A model generated the notes under the pieces. That model was not told the DNA's origin. It made no database searches and saw nothing but the letters and a program-made list of their open reading frames with translations. Shown here in pieces: positions 55,853 through 63,563 of a stretch of DNA of 63,563 nt. Within the stretch, counting starts at the first letter, position 1; the number at the start of each line of letters is the position of its first letter. Position numbers and translations under genes: made by a program. The stretch lies in assembly GCF_028679125.1 (NCBI RefSeq), contig NZ_JAJRCG010000014.1, positions 1 to 63,563 of the forward strand. The letters are read 5' to 3'. The stretch comes from Methanoregula sp. GTDB lineage: Archaea; Halobacteriota; Methanomicrobia; Methanomicrobiales; Methanospirillaceae.

Positions 55853-56082
55853 AGCGATACCTTCCGGGGTTTGACGCGGTCGTGTCCGGACTTTGCCAAT
55901 CGTACGGTCTCTGCAATCTCACTGCGGACCGCGGGATCGATAGTCTCCAGGAAATCACAGACGCTCTTCTCCTCCCCGCCAGTGACACGAAGGATCACAT
56001 CGGAAAAACTCTCCCCGGCACGCTTCTGCGCCCTGAGTGCGTGATACGCAGATTCCTTGATGTTGATGGTCTTGGTCACCAT
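55849..56082 (-). CDS. vapB: VapB-type antitoxin (DUF217-like)
   Basis: The 77-residue protein starts MVTKTINIKESAYHALRAQK and continues AGESFSDVILRVTGGEEKSV, the DUF217-type N-terminus with S-F-S-D-V-I. It has a long C-terminal arm (IAETVRLAKSGHDRVKPRKV). A palindromic operator lies 11 nt upstream. Its neighbour on the other side, the helicase gene, diverges. Confidence 0.85.
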   Translation of the reverse strand: MVTKTINIKESAYHALRAQKRAGESFSDVILRVTGGEEKSVCDFLETIDPAVRSEIAETVRLAKSGHDRVKPRKVSL

Positions 56083-56093
56083 GAACGATACAT

Positions 56094-56105
56094 TGTGTAT
56101 ACACA
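56094..56105. promoter_or_regulatory. Palindromic operator of the vapBC pair at 55475-56082
   Basis: TGTGTATACACA is a perfect 12-bp palindrome, 11 nt before the vapB start. It shares the TGTATACA core and the spacing with the operator at 50415-50428. It may also act on the divergent helicase promoter. Confidence 0.6.
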
Positions 56106-56187
56106 GTTATACTTTTTTCGGCATGCTACACCTTCACCCCGCATCCCCACACTCATAAACCCAATCAGCACCAACACTGATCCACCA

Positions 56188-58197
56188 ATGGACAGCATCG
56201 ACACCTACTTCCCGTACAGCGAGTACCGGCCCGGCCAGCGCCACATGCTTGAGGTCGCGGCCGAAGTGGCACGCACGGGCGGTGTCGCGATGATCGATGC
56301 CCCGACCGGCTCCGGAAAGTCAAGCGTGGTCGCATCGCTCCTTGCCGAGAAGAAGAGCCGGAAGATCGTTGTCGCTGTCCGGACCGTGAGCCAGCTCACG
56401 ACCTTCATCCGCGAACTCGAACTCGTCAAACGGAAACAGCCCCAGATAAAAACCGTGTACCTGGTCGGCAAGAAGAGCATGTGCCCGCTCGGCGGCGAAG
56501 GGGACATCTACCGCAGGTGCGAAGGGGTCAAGGCATTCTCGAACTCGCTGATGCGGGACCGGGCCGATAAGGGAGCCCTCACGCCCGCAAAAGATCCGTT
56601 CATCATCCAGCAGATCCGGCGCATGGACAAGGAGCACCCGCTCCTCTGCCCGTATTACATCGCGAGCAAGATGTTCGTGCCGGCCGAGAGCATGGGCGTC
56701 AAGATGGTGCCCTCGACAGCCCTGAGGAACAAGGCCGACCGGGTGATCCAGAACCCCGTCCCGCCCCGGGAACTCACCGAGTTCTGCGGCGAGATCTGCC
56801 CGTACGAGCTGATGATGCAGGCCGCCCGGAACACGGACGTGGTCATCCTCAACTATCACCACCTCTTCAACCGCGACATCCGCGAGCAGCTCTACGCAAA
56901 TCTCGGCGTCGAGTCGCAGGATGTCATGCTCCTCATCGACGAGGCGCACAACTGCGGGGACGTCATCACCGGTATCGAGAGCGTCACGCTGGTGGAGAGC
57001 GATCTCGAGCAGGCATCCCGCGAACTCTCCGGCATGGCGAAGCGCCACAAGGGGGCCGAGGCGGTCCGGCACGTGCTCCCCCGGCTCACCGAGTTCATCC
57101 GGGGCCTTGCAAACTCGGTCGAGGCCGAGGACTGGTTCGATCCCGCGATCTTCGACCGGATGATCGTCCGCGAATCCCTCTACAAGGACATGGACGAGAT
57201 CGTGGACGACCTCATGGGCATGGCGGAGATGATCCGGGAGAAGAACATAAAGGGCGGCGAATTCCGCGAGACCGCCATCGAGCGGCTCACGGAGTTCCTC
57301 CTCCGGCTCTCCAACTCAGCGACCGACCCGGCGTTCCTGACGCTCTACCGCAGGGACGAGTCGGGGATCACGCTGGAAGTCCGGAGCATCGATCCCGCTG
57401 CATCCCTCACGGAGGTCTGCGGTTCGCACCACTGCTGCATCCTCATCTCCGGCACGCTCTCACCGGTCGAGAGTTTCCGGAAATATTATTTCGGCAACGC
57501 GAACGTCACCACGCTCTCGCTGCCCAATGCGTTCCCGAAAGAGAACCGGCTCATCGCGTGCGCAAACGACATCACCACCGCGTACTCGATGCGGCAGAAC
57601 AAGGACAATACGAACCGGATCGCCGGATATATCCGGGCGTTCTCGGCCCTGAAAGGCAACCGTGCGATCTACTTCCCCAGCTACCAGATCCTTGAATCCT
57701 ACGCGGAACTCACCTCCCGCGATATCCGGGGGAAACGGATCTACATCGAGCCCCGGGACACTGCCGAAGCGAATGCCGCGCTCGCGGAGTTCCTCGCCCT
57801 GCCCTCGCGGCGCGAATCAGGTGTCATGTTCGCAGTTGTCGGCGGAAAGTGGAGCGAGGGACTCGACTACCGGGGCGAGATGCTGGCCGGCGCCATGGTG
57901 ATCGGTCTCCCGCTGGCGCCGTTCAACCGCGTCCGCAAGATGATGATCGAGTATTACCGGCACAAGTTCGGGGCCGAGGGCGAGTTCCTCTGCTACACGC
58001 TGCCAGCGGTCAACCGCTCGCTCCAGGCGCTCGGCCGGGTGCTCCGGACACCGGAGGACCGGGGCGTGCTCGTGCTGGGCGAAAAAAGGTTCCTGGAACA
58101 GAGAGTGAGAACTGCCCTTCCACCGTGGATGCAGGCCGAGATGATCGTATGCGATTACACGCAGTTCCGTGAGGTGCTCGCACAATGGAAACAATGA
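56188..58197 (+). CDS. XPD/DinG-like ATP-dependent DNA helicase with Fe-S cysteines
   Basis: The frame is open from 55846, but the protein begins at ATG 56188 (MDSIDTYFPYSEYRPGQRHM), giving 669 residues. SF2 motifs: Q-motif YRPGQ, Walker A APTGSGKSS (38-46), DEAH in MLLIDEAHNCGD and motif VI in QALGRVLRTPEDRG. Cysteines at 99, 111, 154, 200 and 204 (SMCPLGG, RRCEG, LLCPYY, EFCGEICPYE) fit the Fe-S domain of XPD and DinG. It should unwind 5'-3' in nucleotide-excision or recombination repair. Its stop overlaps the alkyltransferase gene, forming a DNA-repair pair. Confidence 0.9.
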   Translation: MDSIDTYFPYSEYRPGQRHMLEVAAEVARTGGVAMIDAPTGSGKSSVVASLLAEKKSRKIVVAVRTVSQLTTFIRELELVKRKQPQIKTVYLVGKKSMCPLGGEGDIYRRCEGVKAFSNSLMRDRADKGALTPAKDPFIIQQIRRMDKEHPLLCPYYIASKMFVPAESMGVKMVPSTALRNKADRVIQNPVPPRELTEFCGEICPYELMMQAARNTDVVILNYHHLFNRDIREQLYANLGVESQDVMLLIDEAHNCGDVITGIESVTLVESDLEQASRELSGMAKRHKGAEAVRHVLPRLTEFIRGLANSVEAEDWFDPAIFDRMIVRESLYKDMDEIVDDLMGMAEMIREKNIKGGEFRETAIERLTEFLLRLSNSATDPAFLTLYRRDESGITLEVRSIDPAASLTEVCGSHHCCILISGTLSPVESFRKYYFGNANVTTLSLPNAFPKENRLIACANDITTAYSMRQNKDNTNRIAGYIRAFSALKGNRAIYFPSYQILESYAELTSRDIRGKRIYIEPRDTAEANAALAEFLALPSRRESGVMFAVVGGKWSEGLDYRGEMLAGAMVIGLPLAPFNRVRKMMIEYYRHKFGAEGEFLCYTLPAVNRSLQALGRVLRTPEDRGVLVLGEKRFLEQRVRTALPPWMQAEMIVCDYTQFREVLAQWKQ

Positions 58198-58643
58198 GCG
58201 GCTCCTGCCGGCTCGGGCTCTGGTATGTCCACGTGCACTGGAACGGAAAGACGGTCCACCGGATCCGGTTTGCAACCACCGGCATCGCGGGCGATGTCCC
58301 GCTGCTGGTCCGGCAGTTCTGTGCAGGCCGGCCGGTCGATCTCCGGACGCTTGAAAGTATCGCGATCCAGGGCGACACCCCGTACAGCCGGATCTACCGG
58401 GCTGTCCAGGAGATCCCGTACGGGAAGACCGCAACGTACGGGGAGATCGCCCGTATGGCTGGTACGATTCCCCGGGTTGTCGGGCAGGCCATGGCCCGGA
58501 ATCCGACCCCTCTTGTCATCCCCTGCCACCGGGTTGTTGCTGCTGACGGGATTGGGGGATTCTCTCCCGCAATAGAGATCAAGGAACTGCTGCTCGCGAT
58601 GGAGAAGAAGGGGCTGCGCAAGGCCGGCGCCGCTCCTGCGTAA
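58185..58643 (+). CDS. ogt: Methylated-DNA-protein cysteine methyltransferase
   Basis: The protein removes alkyl groups from O6-guanine by transfer to its own cysteine. The 152 residues carry the core YGKTATYGEIARMAGTIPRVVGQAM and the acceptor motif IPCHRV. An N-terminal part of about 65 residues is short and lacks Ada domains. The ATG at 58185 is inside the helicase gene; an ATG at 58194 (MSGSCRLG) makes an ATGA overlap and is equally possible. Genes are thus co-translated. Confidence 0.92.
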   Translation: METMSGSCRLGLWYVHVHWNGKTVHRIRFATTGIAGDVPLLVRQFCAGRPVDLRTLESIAIQGDTPYSRIYRAVQEIPYGKTATYGEIARMAGTIPRVVGQAMARNPTPLVIPCHRVVAADGIGGFSPAIEIKELLLAMEKKGLRKAGAAPA

Positions 58644-58771
58644 ACTACTACATAGAGGAGATCCAATTATTTCTGTAATAACGGGGTGCAGCAGACCTAG
58701 GTCCGGAAATCTCAGCGGGATACTCCCGTTCTGCACATCCCGCCACCCCCTACAACTCCCGTACAGGAACG

Positions 58772-59707
58772 ATGCAGCATATGAAGATCCTCATTCTCGG
58801 AGCAGGCGCAGTCGGACTCTCGGTTGCAGCGAAGCTCTCGAAGGTCTGCGAGGTCCACGCGGTCTGCCGGAAGAGGAGCGCCGACGCAATCGCCGCACGG
58901 GGATTTTCCATGACCGGGATCTGGGGCGAGGAAAACTTCCGGTTCCCGGTGTCCGACAGCGTTCCTGAGGAAAGCCGGTTCGATTACATCATCATCTCCT
59001 CAAAATCGCAGGACACGGAAGCGATCTGCCGGCAGTACGCGGCAGTCATCCGGGATACCGAGACCGTCAGCCTCCAGAACGGGATCGGCAACGAGGAGAT
59101 CATCAGTGCCTATACGGACCGCGTCATCGGGGGCATGATCATCACCGGGTTCGAGTGGCAGGACGATGCCGCAGTCCACGTCTCCGTTGAAGCAGGCCCC
59201 ATGAAACTCGGGCGGTTCCCCAACGGGCTCGACGAACCCGTGGAGCGGCTGGCCGATCGTATCCGGGCAGCTGGCATGAACGTTGAGACGAGCAGCACGA
59301 TCCGGTCCGAACTCTGGGGAAAGACCCTGTACAACTGCGCCCTCAACCCGCTCGGGGCCGTGATGGGCGTCCCGTACGGCAGCCTTGTCCATCCCGCATC
59401 GTGGGCAATCATCGAAGCGATTGTCCGGGAAGTGTTCCTGGTTGTGGCCGCAGAGGGAGTCCGCATGCCATGGCCGGATGCGGATGCGTATCTCGCGTAT
59501 CTCCGGGAGGAACAGATCCCGGCAACCGCAGCCCACCACTCCTCCATGCTCCAGGATTTTGTAAAAGGCAGGAAGACCGAGATCGGGTTCATCAACGGGG
59601 CAGTCGTGCAAAAGGGACGCGGGCATGGCATCCCGACACCCTGCAATGCGATGATGGTTGACCTGATCCGGTTCCGGGAATCACTGGCCGGGGGAGAGAG
59701 GTCATGA
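58772..59707 (+). CDS. panE: 2-dehydropantoate 2-reductase (ketopantoate reductase)
   Basis: The enzyme makes pantoate for coenzyme A using NAD(P)H. The 311-residue protein begins MQHMKILILGAGAVGLSVAA with the Rossmann G-A-G-A-V-G. IISSKSQDTE holds the conserved Lys region, then NGIGNEEII, and the C-terminal half contains TLYNCALNPLGAVMGVPYGS with K/N/E catalytic-like residues (ELWGKTLYNC). Length is typical. A start at ATG 58781 (MKILILGAG) is also possible. Its TGA overlaps the next ATG by 4 nt. Confidence 0.88.
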   Translation: MQHMKILILGAGAVGLSVAAKLSKVCEVHAVCRKRSADAIAARGFSMTGIWGEENFRFPVSDSVPEESRFDYIIISSKSQDTEAICRQYAAVIRDTETVSLQNGIGNEEIISAYTDRVIGGMIITGFEWQDDAAVHVSVEAGPMKLGRFPNGLDEPVERLADRIRAAGMNVETSSTIRSELWGKTLYNCALNPLGAVMGVPYGSLVHPASWAIIEAIVREVFLVVAAEGVRMPWPDADAYLAYLREEQIPATAAHHSSMLQDFVKGRKTEIGFINGAVVQKGRGHGIPTPCNAMMVDLIRFRESLAGGERS

Positions 59708-60312
59708 GAACTGCGGTGATCCTTGTCGGCGGGGAAGCCCGGCGGGCCAATGGAAAGGAGAAATATTTCTTCCAGTACCAGGGCCGGACATTCATCGAAC
59801 GCCTTGTGGACAACATCCGGAGCGTGGTGGACGAGATCATTCTCGTGGCCCGCGATCCGGAGCAGTGCCGCCGCTTCGATCACCTGGAAGGAGTGCGATG
59901 CATCACCGATATCCGACAGGGTATCGGGCCTATCGGCGGGCTCCATGCCGGGGTTCTTGCAGCACACGGCGACCTGATCTTCGTATCCGCCTGCGACATG
60001 CCCTGCATTGAGCGCGGCGTTGTCTCATACCTCTTCGACATCATCGGCACCAGCGATGCCGCAATCCCCAGCTGGAACGAAGACCTGCTCGAACCCCTGC
60101 TTGCAGTATACCGGCGGGACGTCCTGATCCAGTACCTGAAAAGCCACGAATCGTTTGCGCTGCGCCCGATGATCCGGTCGATCAACACCCGCTATGTCCC
60201 GGTCAGCGATCTCAGGGCCATCGATCCGGACCTCCACACGTTCATCAATATCAACAAGCTCGACGATCTCCAGCAGATCAATGGCCGGGACAGTTCCGGT
60301 ACGCCGGAATAA
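59704..60312 (+). CDS. MobA-like molybdenum-cofactor guanylyltransferase
   Basis: MobA links GMP to molybdopterin for molybdenum or tungsten enzymes such as formylmethanofuran or formate dehydrogenases. The 202-residue protein has the nucleotide-binding signature AVILVGGEARRANGKEKYFF, the L-x-G-G-x-x-x-R-x-x-G-x-x-K pattern, then ITDIRQGIGPIGGLHAGVLA and SACDMPCIE with the metal-binding D-x-P. The C-terminal FININKLDDL is typical. It shares an operon with panE, which has no direct functional link. The family also includes related nucleotidyltransferases. Confidence 0.82.
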   Translation: MRTAVILVGGEARRANGKEKYFFQYQGRTFIERLVDNIRSVVDEIILVARDPEQCRRFDHLEGVRCITDIRQGIGPIGGLHAGVLAAHGDLIFVSACDMPCIERGVVSYLFDIIGTSDAAIPSWNEDLLEPLLAVYRRDVLIQYLKSHESFALRPMIRSINTRYVPVSDLRAIDPDLHTFININKLDDLQQINGRDSSGTPE

Positions 60313-60462
60313 GCGGTTGCCGGAATCGAAGCGCAATTGCAGCACAACAGGACGTTTCCCCCGACCGGATGCCGTAATTTATATGGGATAATCGCATCGG
60401 TTAGTAAGAGTAACAGGAGCATCGTACCATAATCCGGTACCCGGGTTATCCCGGGAGGACAC

Positions 60463-61320
60463 ATGACGACACACCCGCTATCCGACAGGAACGAGACGCT
60501 GCTGCACGTCATCCTCATCGGCGCGGCATATACCGGTGCGATCGTCACCACTATCTTCTCCCTGACCCACGGAATTATCGAGGTCTTTCCCCTTCTCTAT
60601 ATCCTCCCCATTATCCTCGGGGTCTATTTCTTCCCGGAACGGGCCATGCTCATCTCCCTGGGTGTCGGACTGACCTATATCGGCCTTGTCTTCCTGTACG
60701 GGCTTTCCAATTCCAACCTCCTCGTGCTTGCAACCGCATGGTTTGCCATCTTCATCACGATCGGCGTTGTCTTCTCGTCGTATGCCAACAAGCTCCTGAA
60801 CGAGCGGAGCCGGATCCGGAGTATCCTGGACAATTCGCAGGATGGCATCTTCTGTTTCGACCGCTCCACCGGGAAAATCCTTGAAATGAATGCAAAATGC
60901 ATCCACTGGCTCCGGTGCGAGCGGGCTGATCTTATCGGAAAGGAGCTGGCGACATTCTGGACTGATGCTGCGGAACGCGAGCAGTTCCTTGCCGTGGTGA
61001 AGGCCGGATCCGAAGGCCTGGAATCCCCCGCGGTGTTCCGGGCTAAGGATGGCACGATGCTCCAGTTCATGGTCTCCTCCGTGCTGGTCACCCACGACCG
61101 GGTCCTCTGTTCCGCAATCGATGTCACGGGCAGCAAGATCATTGACGAGGAGATCCGTAAGACGCTGGAGGATCTGGAGGGGCAGGTGAAAGCGAGGACC
61201 GCCCACCTGGAGAAGATCAACGCTGAACTCCAGGCAGAGATCCTCGAACGCAGGAGATTCGAGATCTCGCTCCTCTCTGCGGAGGATCCTGCCCAGGACG
61301 AGAGGGAGAAGACGAAATGA
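60463..61320 (+). CDS. Membrane PAS protein without kinase domain
   Basis: The 285-residue protein has about four or five helices in residues 15-110 (IIEVFPLLYILPIILGVYFF, WFAIFITIGVVFSSYANKLL) and one PAS domain at about 115-225 (RIRSILDNSQDGIFCFDRST). A coiled-coil follows (LEDLEGQVKARTAHLEKINA ELQ) and the protein ends without an H-box or ATPase. It overlaps the next gene as ATGA. The N-terminal membrane module and PAS resemble those of the next protein, so the two look like a tandem duplication with the kinase lost from this copy. It may form a complex with the next kinase. Confidence 0.75.
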   Translation: MTTHPLSDRNETLLHVILIGAAYTGAIVTTIFSLTHGIIEVFPLLYILPIILGVYFFPERAMLISLGVGLTYIGLVFLYGLSNSNLLVLATAWFAIFITIGVVFSSYANKLLNERSRIRSILDNSQDGIFCFDRSTGKILEMNAKCIHWLRCERADLIGKELATFWTDAAEREQFLAVVKAGSEGLESPAVFRAKDGTMLQFMVSSVLVTHDRVLCSAIDVTGSKIIDEEIRKTLEDLEGQVKARTAHLEKINAELQAEILERRRFEISLLSAEDPAQDEREKTK

Positions 61321-62792
61321 GTACATACGCAAAGATGCAGAACTGGCTTCCCAGGACAGGGAGCACGGTCTGGCTCCTTGCGTTCATCATCAGTATCACC
61401 TTTGCCATCCTGGCAACGGTCTTCTCCCTCACCCACGACATTTCCGAAGTATACCCGTTCCTGTTCTTCCTGCCCATCATCCTCGTCGTGTACCGCTATC
61501 CCTCCCGCGGAGTCCTCTTTACAATAATCCTCAGTACGGTGTATATCCTGCTGGTTTACCTGCTCAGCGGGTTTAATCCGTCCCTTGTAGCGGTATCAAC
61601 GGCATGGTTCGTGATATTCATCACGATGGGAGTTGTCACCTCCTCTCTGGCCGAGGGTCTCCTTGCCGAGGAGCGGAAATACCGGGGCATCTTTGAGAAT
61701 TCCCAGGCCGGCATCTTCACGTTCGATCTTGCATCCTTCCGTATCCGCGAGCTCAACGGGAAATGTGCCCGCATGCTCCGCTATGACCGCCGAGACCTGG
61801 AAGGGATGAGCCTCTCTGCCCTCTTCGCTGAACCGGCTGAGTATTCGGCCTTCATCCGGCAGTGTATCAACAGGCCGCCATCGGGCGATATCGAACTCCA
61901 CTTCACCACCCGCGACAGGGATGTGCGGCAGTTCCTGATCTCGGTCTCCCGCTCGCCGCAGGAGATCGCCATCTGTTCTATCATGGATATCACCGAGCGC
62001 AAGCTTGCCGAGCGGGTGATCCACCGGGCCCGCGACGAACTTGAACTGCGGGTAAAAGAGCGGACGGGCGAACTCACGCGATCCAACGAGATCCTCCTGG
62101 CCGAGATAGAGGATCGCAAACGTTTCGCGGATGCCATCCAGCTGGCAAACAAGAAACTCAACATACTCTCGTCCATCACCCGCCATGATATCCTCAACCA
62201 GATCACGGCAATCGTCATGTACCTCTCGCTTGCCGAGGAAGAGATCACCGACCCCCGGGTGCTTGACCGGCTTAAAAAGATCGACCAGATCGTCCAATTG
62301 ATCCAGAAACAGATCCGGTTCACCCACAATTACCAGTATATCGGCACGCGGGCCCCGCAGTGGCAGAATGTCGCAGTCACGGTGGACGAAGCCGTGGAGG
62401 AGATCGATCTCGGCACGGTCCGGGTGGAGAAGGAACTCGGAAACCTGGAGCTGTACGCTGATTTCCTCCTTGAGAAGGTCTTCTACAACCTGGTGGAAAA
62501 TTCCCTCCGTCATGGCGGACATGTCACGATATGCAGGTTTTCCTTCCGGCTCGAAGACAACGGGCACCTTATCGTAGTGTACGAGGATGACGGGGTAGGC
62601 ATCCCTGCCGATGCCAAGGAGAAGATCTTCCGGAGGGAATATTACCGGAACACCGGGTACGGGATGTTCCTGACAACAGAGATCTTGGGTACAACTGCCA
62701 TGTCCATCCGGGAGACCGGCGAGCCGGGAAAGGGTGCACGGTTCGAGATCCATGTGCCGGAAGGGTCGTTCCGGTTCGGGGGAGCGGATTGA
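61317..62792 (+). CDS. Membrane PAS sensor histidine kinase
   Basis: The 491-residue protein has a membrane module at 15-105 (EVYPFLFFLPIILVVYRYPS, FVIFITMGVVTSSLAEGLL), a PAS domain at about 115-225 (KYRGIFENSQAGIFTFDLAS) and a coiled coil with RVKERTGELTRSNE-like heptads. The kinase core is KLNILSSITRHDILNQITAI, YNLVENSLRHGGH and YEDDGVGIPADAKE, ending YGMFLTTEILG. The core is almost the same type as in the large minus-strand kinase at 23707. No response regulator is encoded nearby. Confidence 0.88.
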   Translation: MSTYAKMQNWLPRTGSTVWLLAFIISITFAILATVFSLTHDISEVYPFLFFLPIILVVYRYPSRGVLFTIILSTVYILLVYLLSGFNPSLVAVSTAWFVIFITMGVVTSSLAEGLLAEERKYRGIFENSQAGIFTFDLASFRIRELNGKCARMLRYDRRDLEGMSLSALFAEPAEYSAFIRQCINRPPSGDIELHFTTRDRDVRQFLISVSRSPQEIAICSIMDITERKLAERVIHRARDELELRVKERTGELTRSNEILLAEIEDRKRFADAIQLANKKLNILSSITRHDILNQITAIVMYLSLAEEEITDPRVLDRLKKIDQIVQLIQKQIRFTHNYQYIGTRAPQWQNVAVTVDEAVEEIDLGTVRVEKELGNLELYADFLLEKVFYNLVENSLRHGGHVTICRFSFRLEDNGHLIVVYEDDGVGIPADAKEKIFRREYYRNTGYGMFLTTEILGTTAMSIRETGEPGKGARFEIHVPEGSFRFGGAD

Positions 62793-62869
62793 CCGGCCTG
62801 ACAATACCCACTTCGTCATGAAACTGGTCTTTTTTTGTGAAGATTACGTTTTAAAAAAAGGGTGAGATT

Positions 62870-62940
62870 GTTGGTATACCAACCATCGATTGGGATGCAC
62901 GTCTTCGCCGCCACCCCTTTTCGGGTGCGCCCCGTGGTGG
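62870..62940. other. Palindrome and structured segment after the kinase gene
   Basis: GTTGGTATACCAAC at 62870-62883 is a perfect 14-bp palindrome. CCGCCAC (62908-62914) can pair with GTGGTGG (62934-62940), with one G-T pair, around a GC-rich loop containing CCCCTTTTCGGGTG. Together they could be a small structured RNA or an operator. The 363-nt gap 62793-63155 has no gene. Confidence 0.4.
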
Positions 62941-63155
62941 ATCAATAACTAAAAATGAATTTGTTATGGAGAAAATATTGAAATTTTTCTGACACTTGTA
63001 GGAGCATGCTGGCGGATACCCAGAAAATCATCACTCCCCAATACGAATTCTTAAATACAGATATTACTTATTATACAAATAGTGAGTAAGTCCCTCCCGA
63101 AACGGATGAGGCTACCTTATGGTGGTGTGACAAAGTAGAGAGGGCTTCACTCTTT

Positions 63156-63563
63156 TCATATTCTCCGGCCTTTAAAAAAATCCAATGCAATTTTCATTTT
63201 ATCGCATAATTTCGGAAAATGATTTCCTTCCACATACGGTTTGCATCCGTATTTTGTATAATGACGATATACAGTTCCTGCAACAATATCTGCTATCTGG
63301 ATACCATATTCGGTTTTTGAATTGTGATGGAAAATTTTTACTTCAAGACTTGGAAATCGGTTAAACCTGTCAAACGATCTGGCCAATAAGGTCTGATTGA
63401 AATCAAGTTGCCGAATTCCATTCAGAGATTTGTCAATTATTGCTCTGTAGAAAACCTCGATGAAAAGAAATTGTAAGAATCTGTGGATGTTACAGACAAT
63501 CATCTTATTTGCGATTTCTTTCATCTGAATGCGGAATAATCTGGCTTTGAGATCACCACTGAA
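63156..63563 (-). CDS. DUF3800 family protein (C-terminal part, gene enters from the right edge)
   Basis: The frame stays open to the right edge, so the true start is outside the window. The visible 135 residues end with HHNSKTEYGIQIADIVAGTV and YRHYTKYG. This is the C-terminal signature of DUF3800 (D-S-K-x-x-x-G-I-Q-I-A-D-x-V-A-G), a family with a putative RNase H-like fold, often found near mobile or defence genes. Function is unknown. An internal ATG at 63524 would give a shorter protein, which is less likely. Confidence 0.7.
   Translation of the reverse strand, partial: FSGDLKARLFRIQMKEIANKMIVCNIHRFLQFLFIEVFYRAIIDKSLNGIRQLDFNQTLLARSFDRFNRFPSLEVKIFHHNSKTEYGIQIADIVAGTVYRHYTKYGCKPYVEGNHFPKLCDKMKIALDFFKGRRI

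Overview
The window reads as chromosomal DNA of a methanogenic archaeon of the order Methanomicrobiales, most likely close to Methanoregula. This placement is inference. It rests on archaeal DnaG-type primase, geranylgeranylglyceryl phosphate synthase for ether lipids, archaeal threonyl-tRNA synthetase with its own N-terminal editing domain, GatCAB amidotransferase, many PAS-rich histidine kinases, and a surface protein whose domain matches the repeated S-layer-type domain I know from that order.

Positions 1-15.5 kb are a conserved housekeeping block: start of dnaG (minus), a DUF167 protein, dihydroorotase, YwbE, CheC, a DJ-1/PfpI protein, a polytopic glycosyltransferase, tRNA-Leu(TAA), an operon of an asparagine-synthase-like gene with gatC-gatA-gatB-topA, then GGGP synthase and TrmJ. 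A broken response-regulator tail lies between topA and the GGGP synthase gene. Positions 15.6-18.6 kb hold two AT-richer cell-surface protein genes bracketed by copies of a degenerate dispersed repeat. Positions 18.6-31.6 kb return to core genes: dcd, thrS, a nucleotidyltransferase pair, an MFS exporter, a 1396-residue REC/PAS/GAF kinase, a histidine kinase with a response regulator, and purB.

Positions 31.6-56 kb are an accessory island. The centre is a type I-B CRISPR-Cas locus on the minus strand (cas8-cas7-cas5-cas3-cas6-cas1-cas2-cas4, leader, array). I count 83 repeats, 82 of them apparently identical, and 82 spacers. The repeat reads ...ATTGAAAC on the minus strand, so the leader lies at about 40.35-40.46 kb beside cas4 and the oldest repeat is at 34.38 kb. 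Beyond that old end lie a cas6-like C-terminal remnant and, 1.9 kb further, an orphan two-repeat array of the same repeat. Toxin-antitoxin genes surround the system: a RelBE pair, four intact PIN-domain pairs, and decayed HicB, VapB, VapC and possible HepT genes. Two of the PIN pairs share a palindromic operator with a TGTATACA core exactly 11 nt before the antitoxin start. A 0.5 kb non-coding direct repeat brackets one VapBC pair together with a cation/proton antiporter and a CBS protein.

From 56 kb to the end the window returns to chromosome-type genes: an XPD/DinG-like Fe-S helicase overlapping an O6-alkylguanine-DNA methyltransferase, ketopantoate reductase overlapping a MobA-like nucleotidyltransferase, two tandem membrane PAS proteins of which only the second carries a kinase core, and a DUF3800 gene cut by the window edge.
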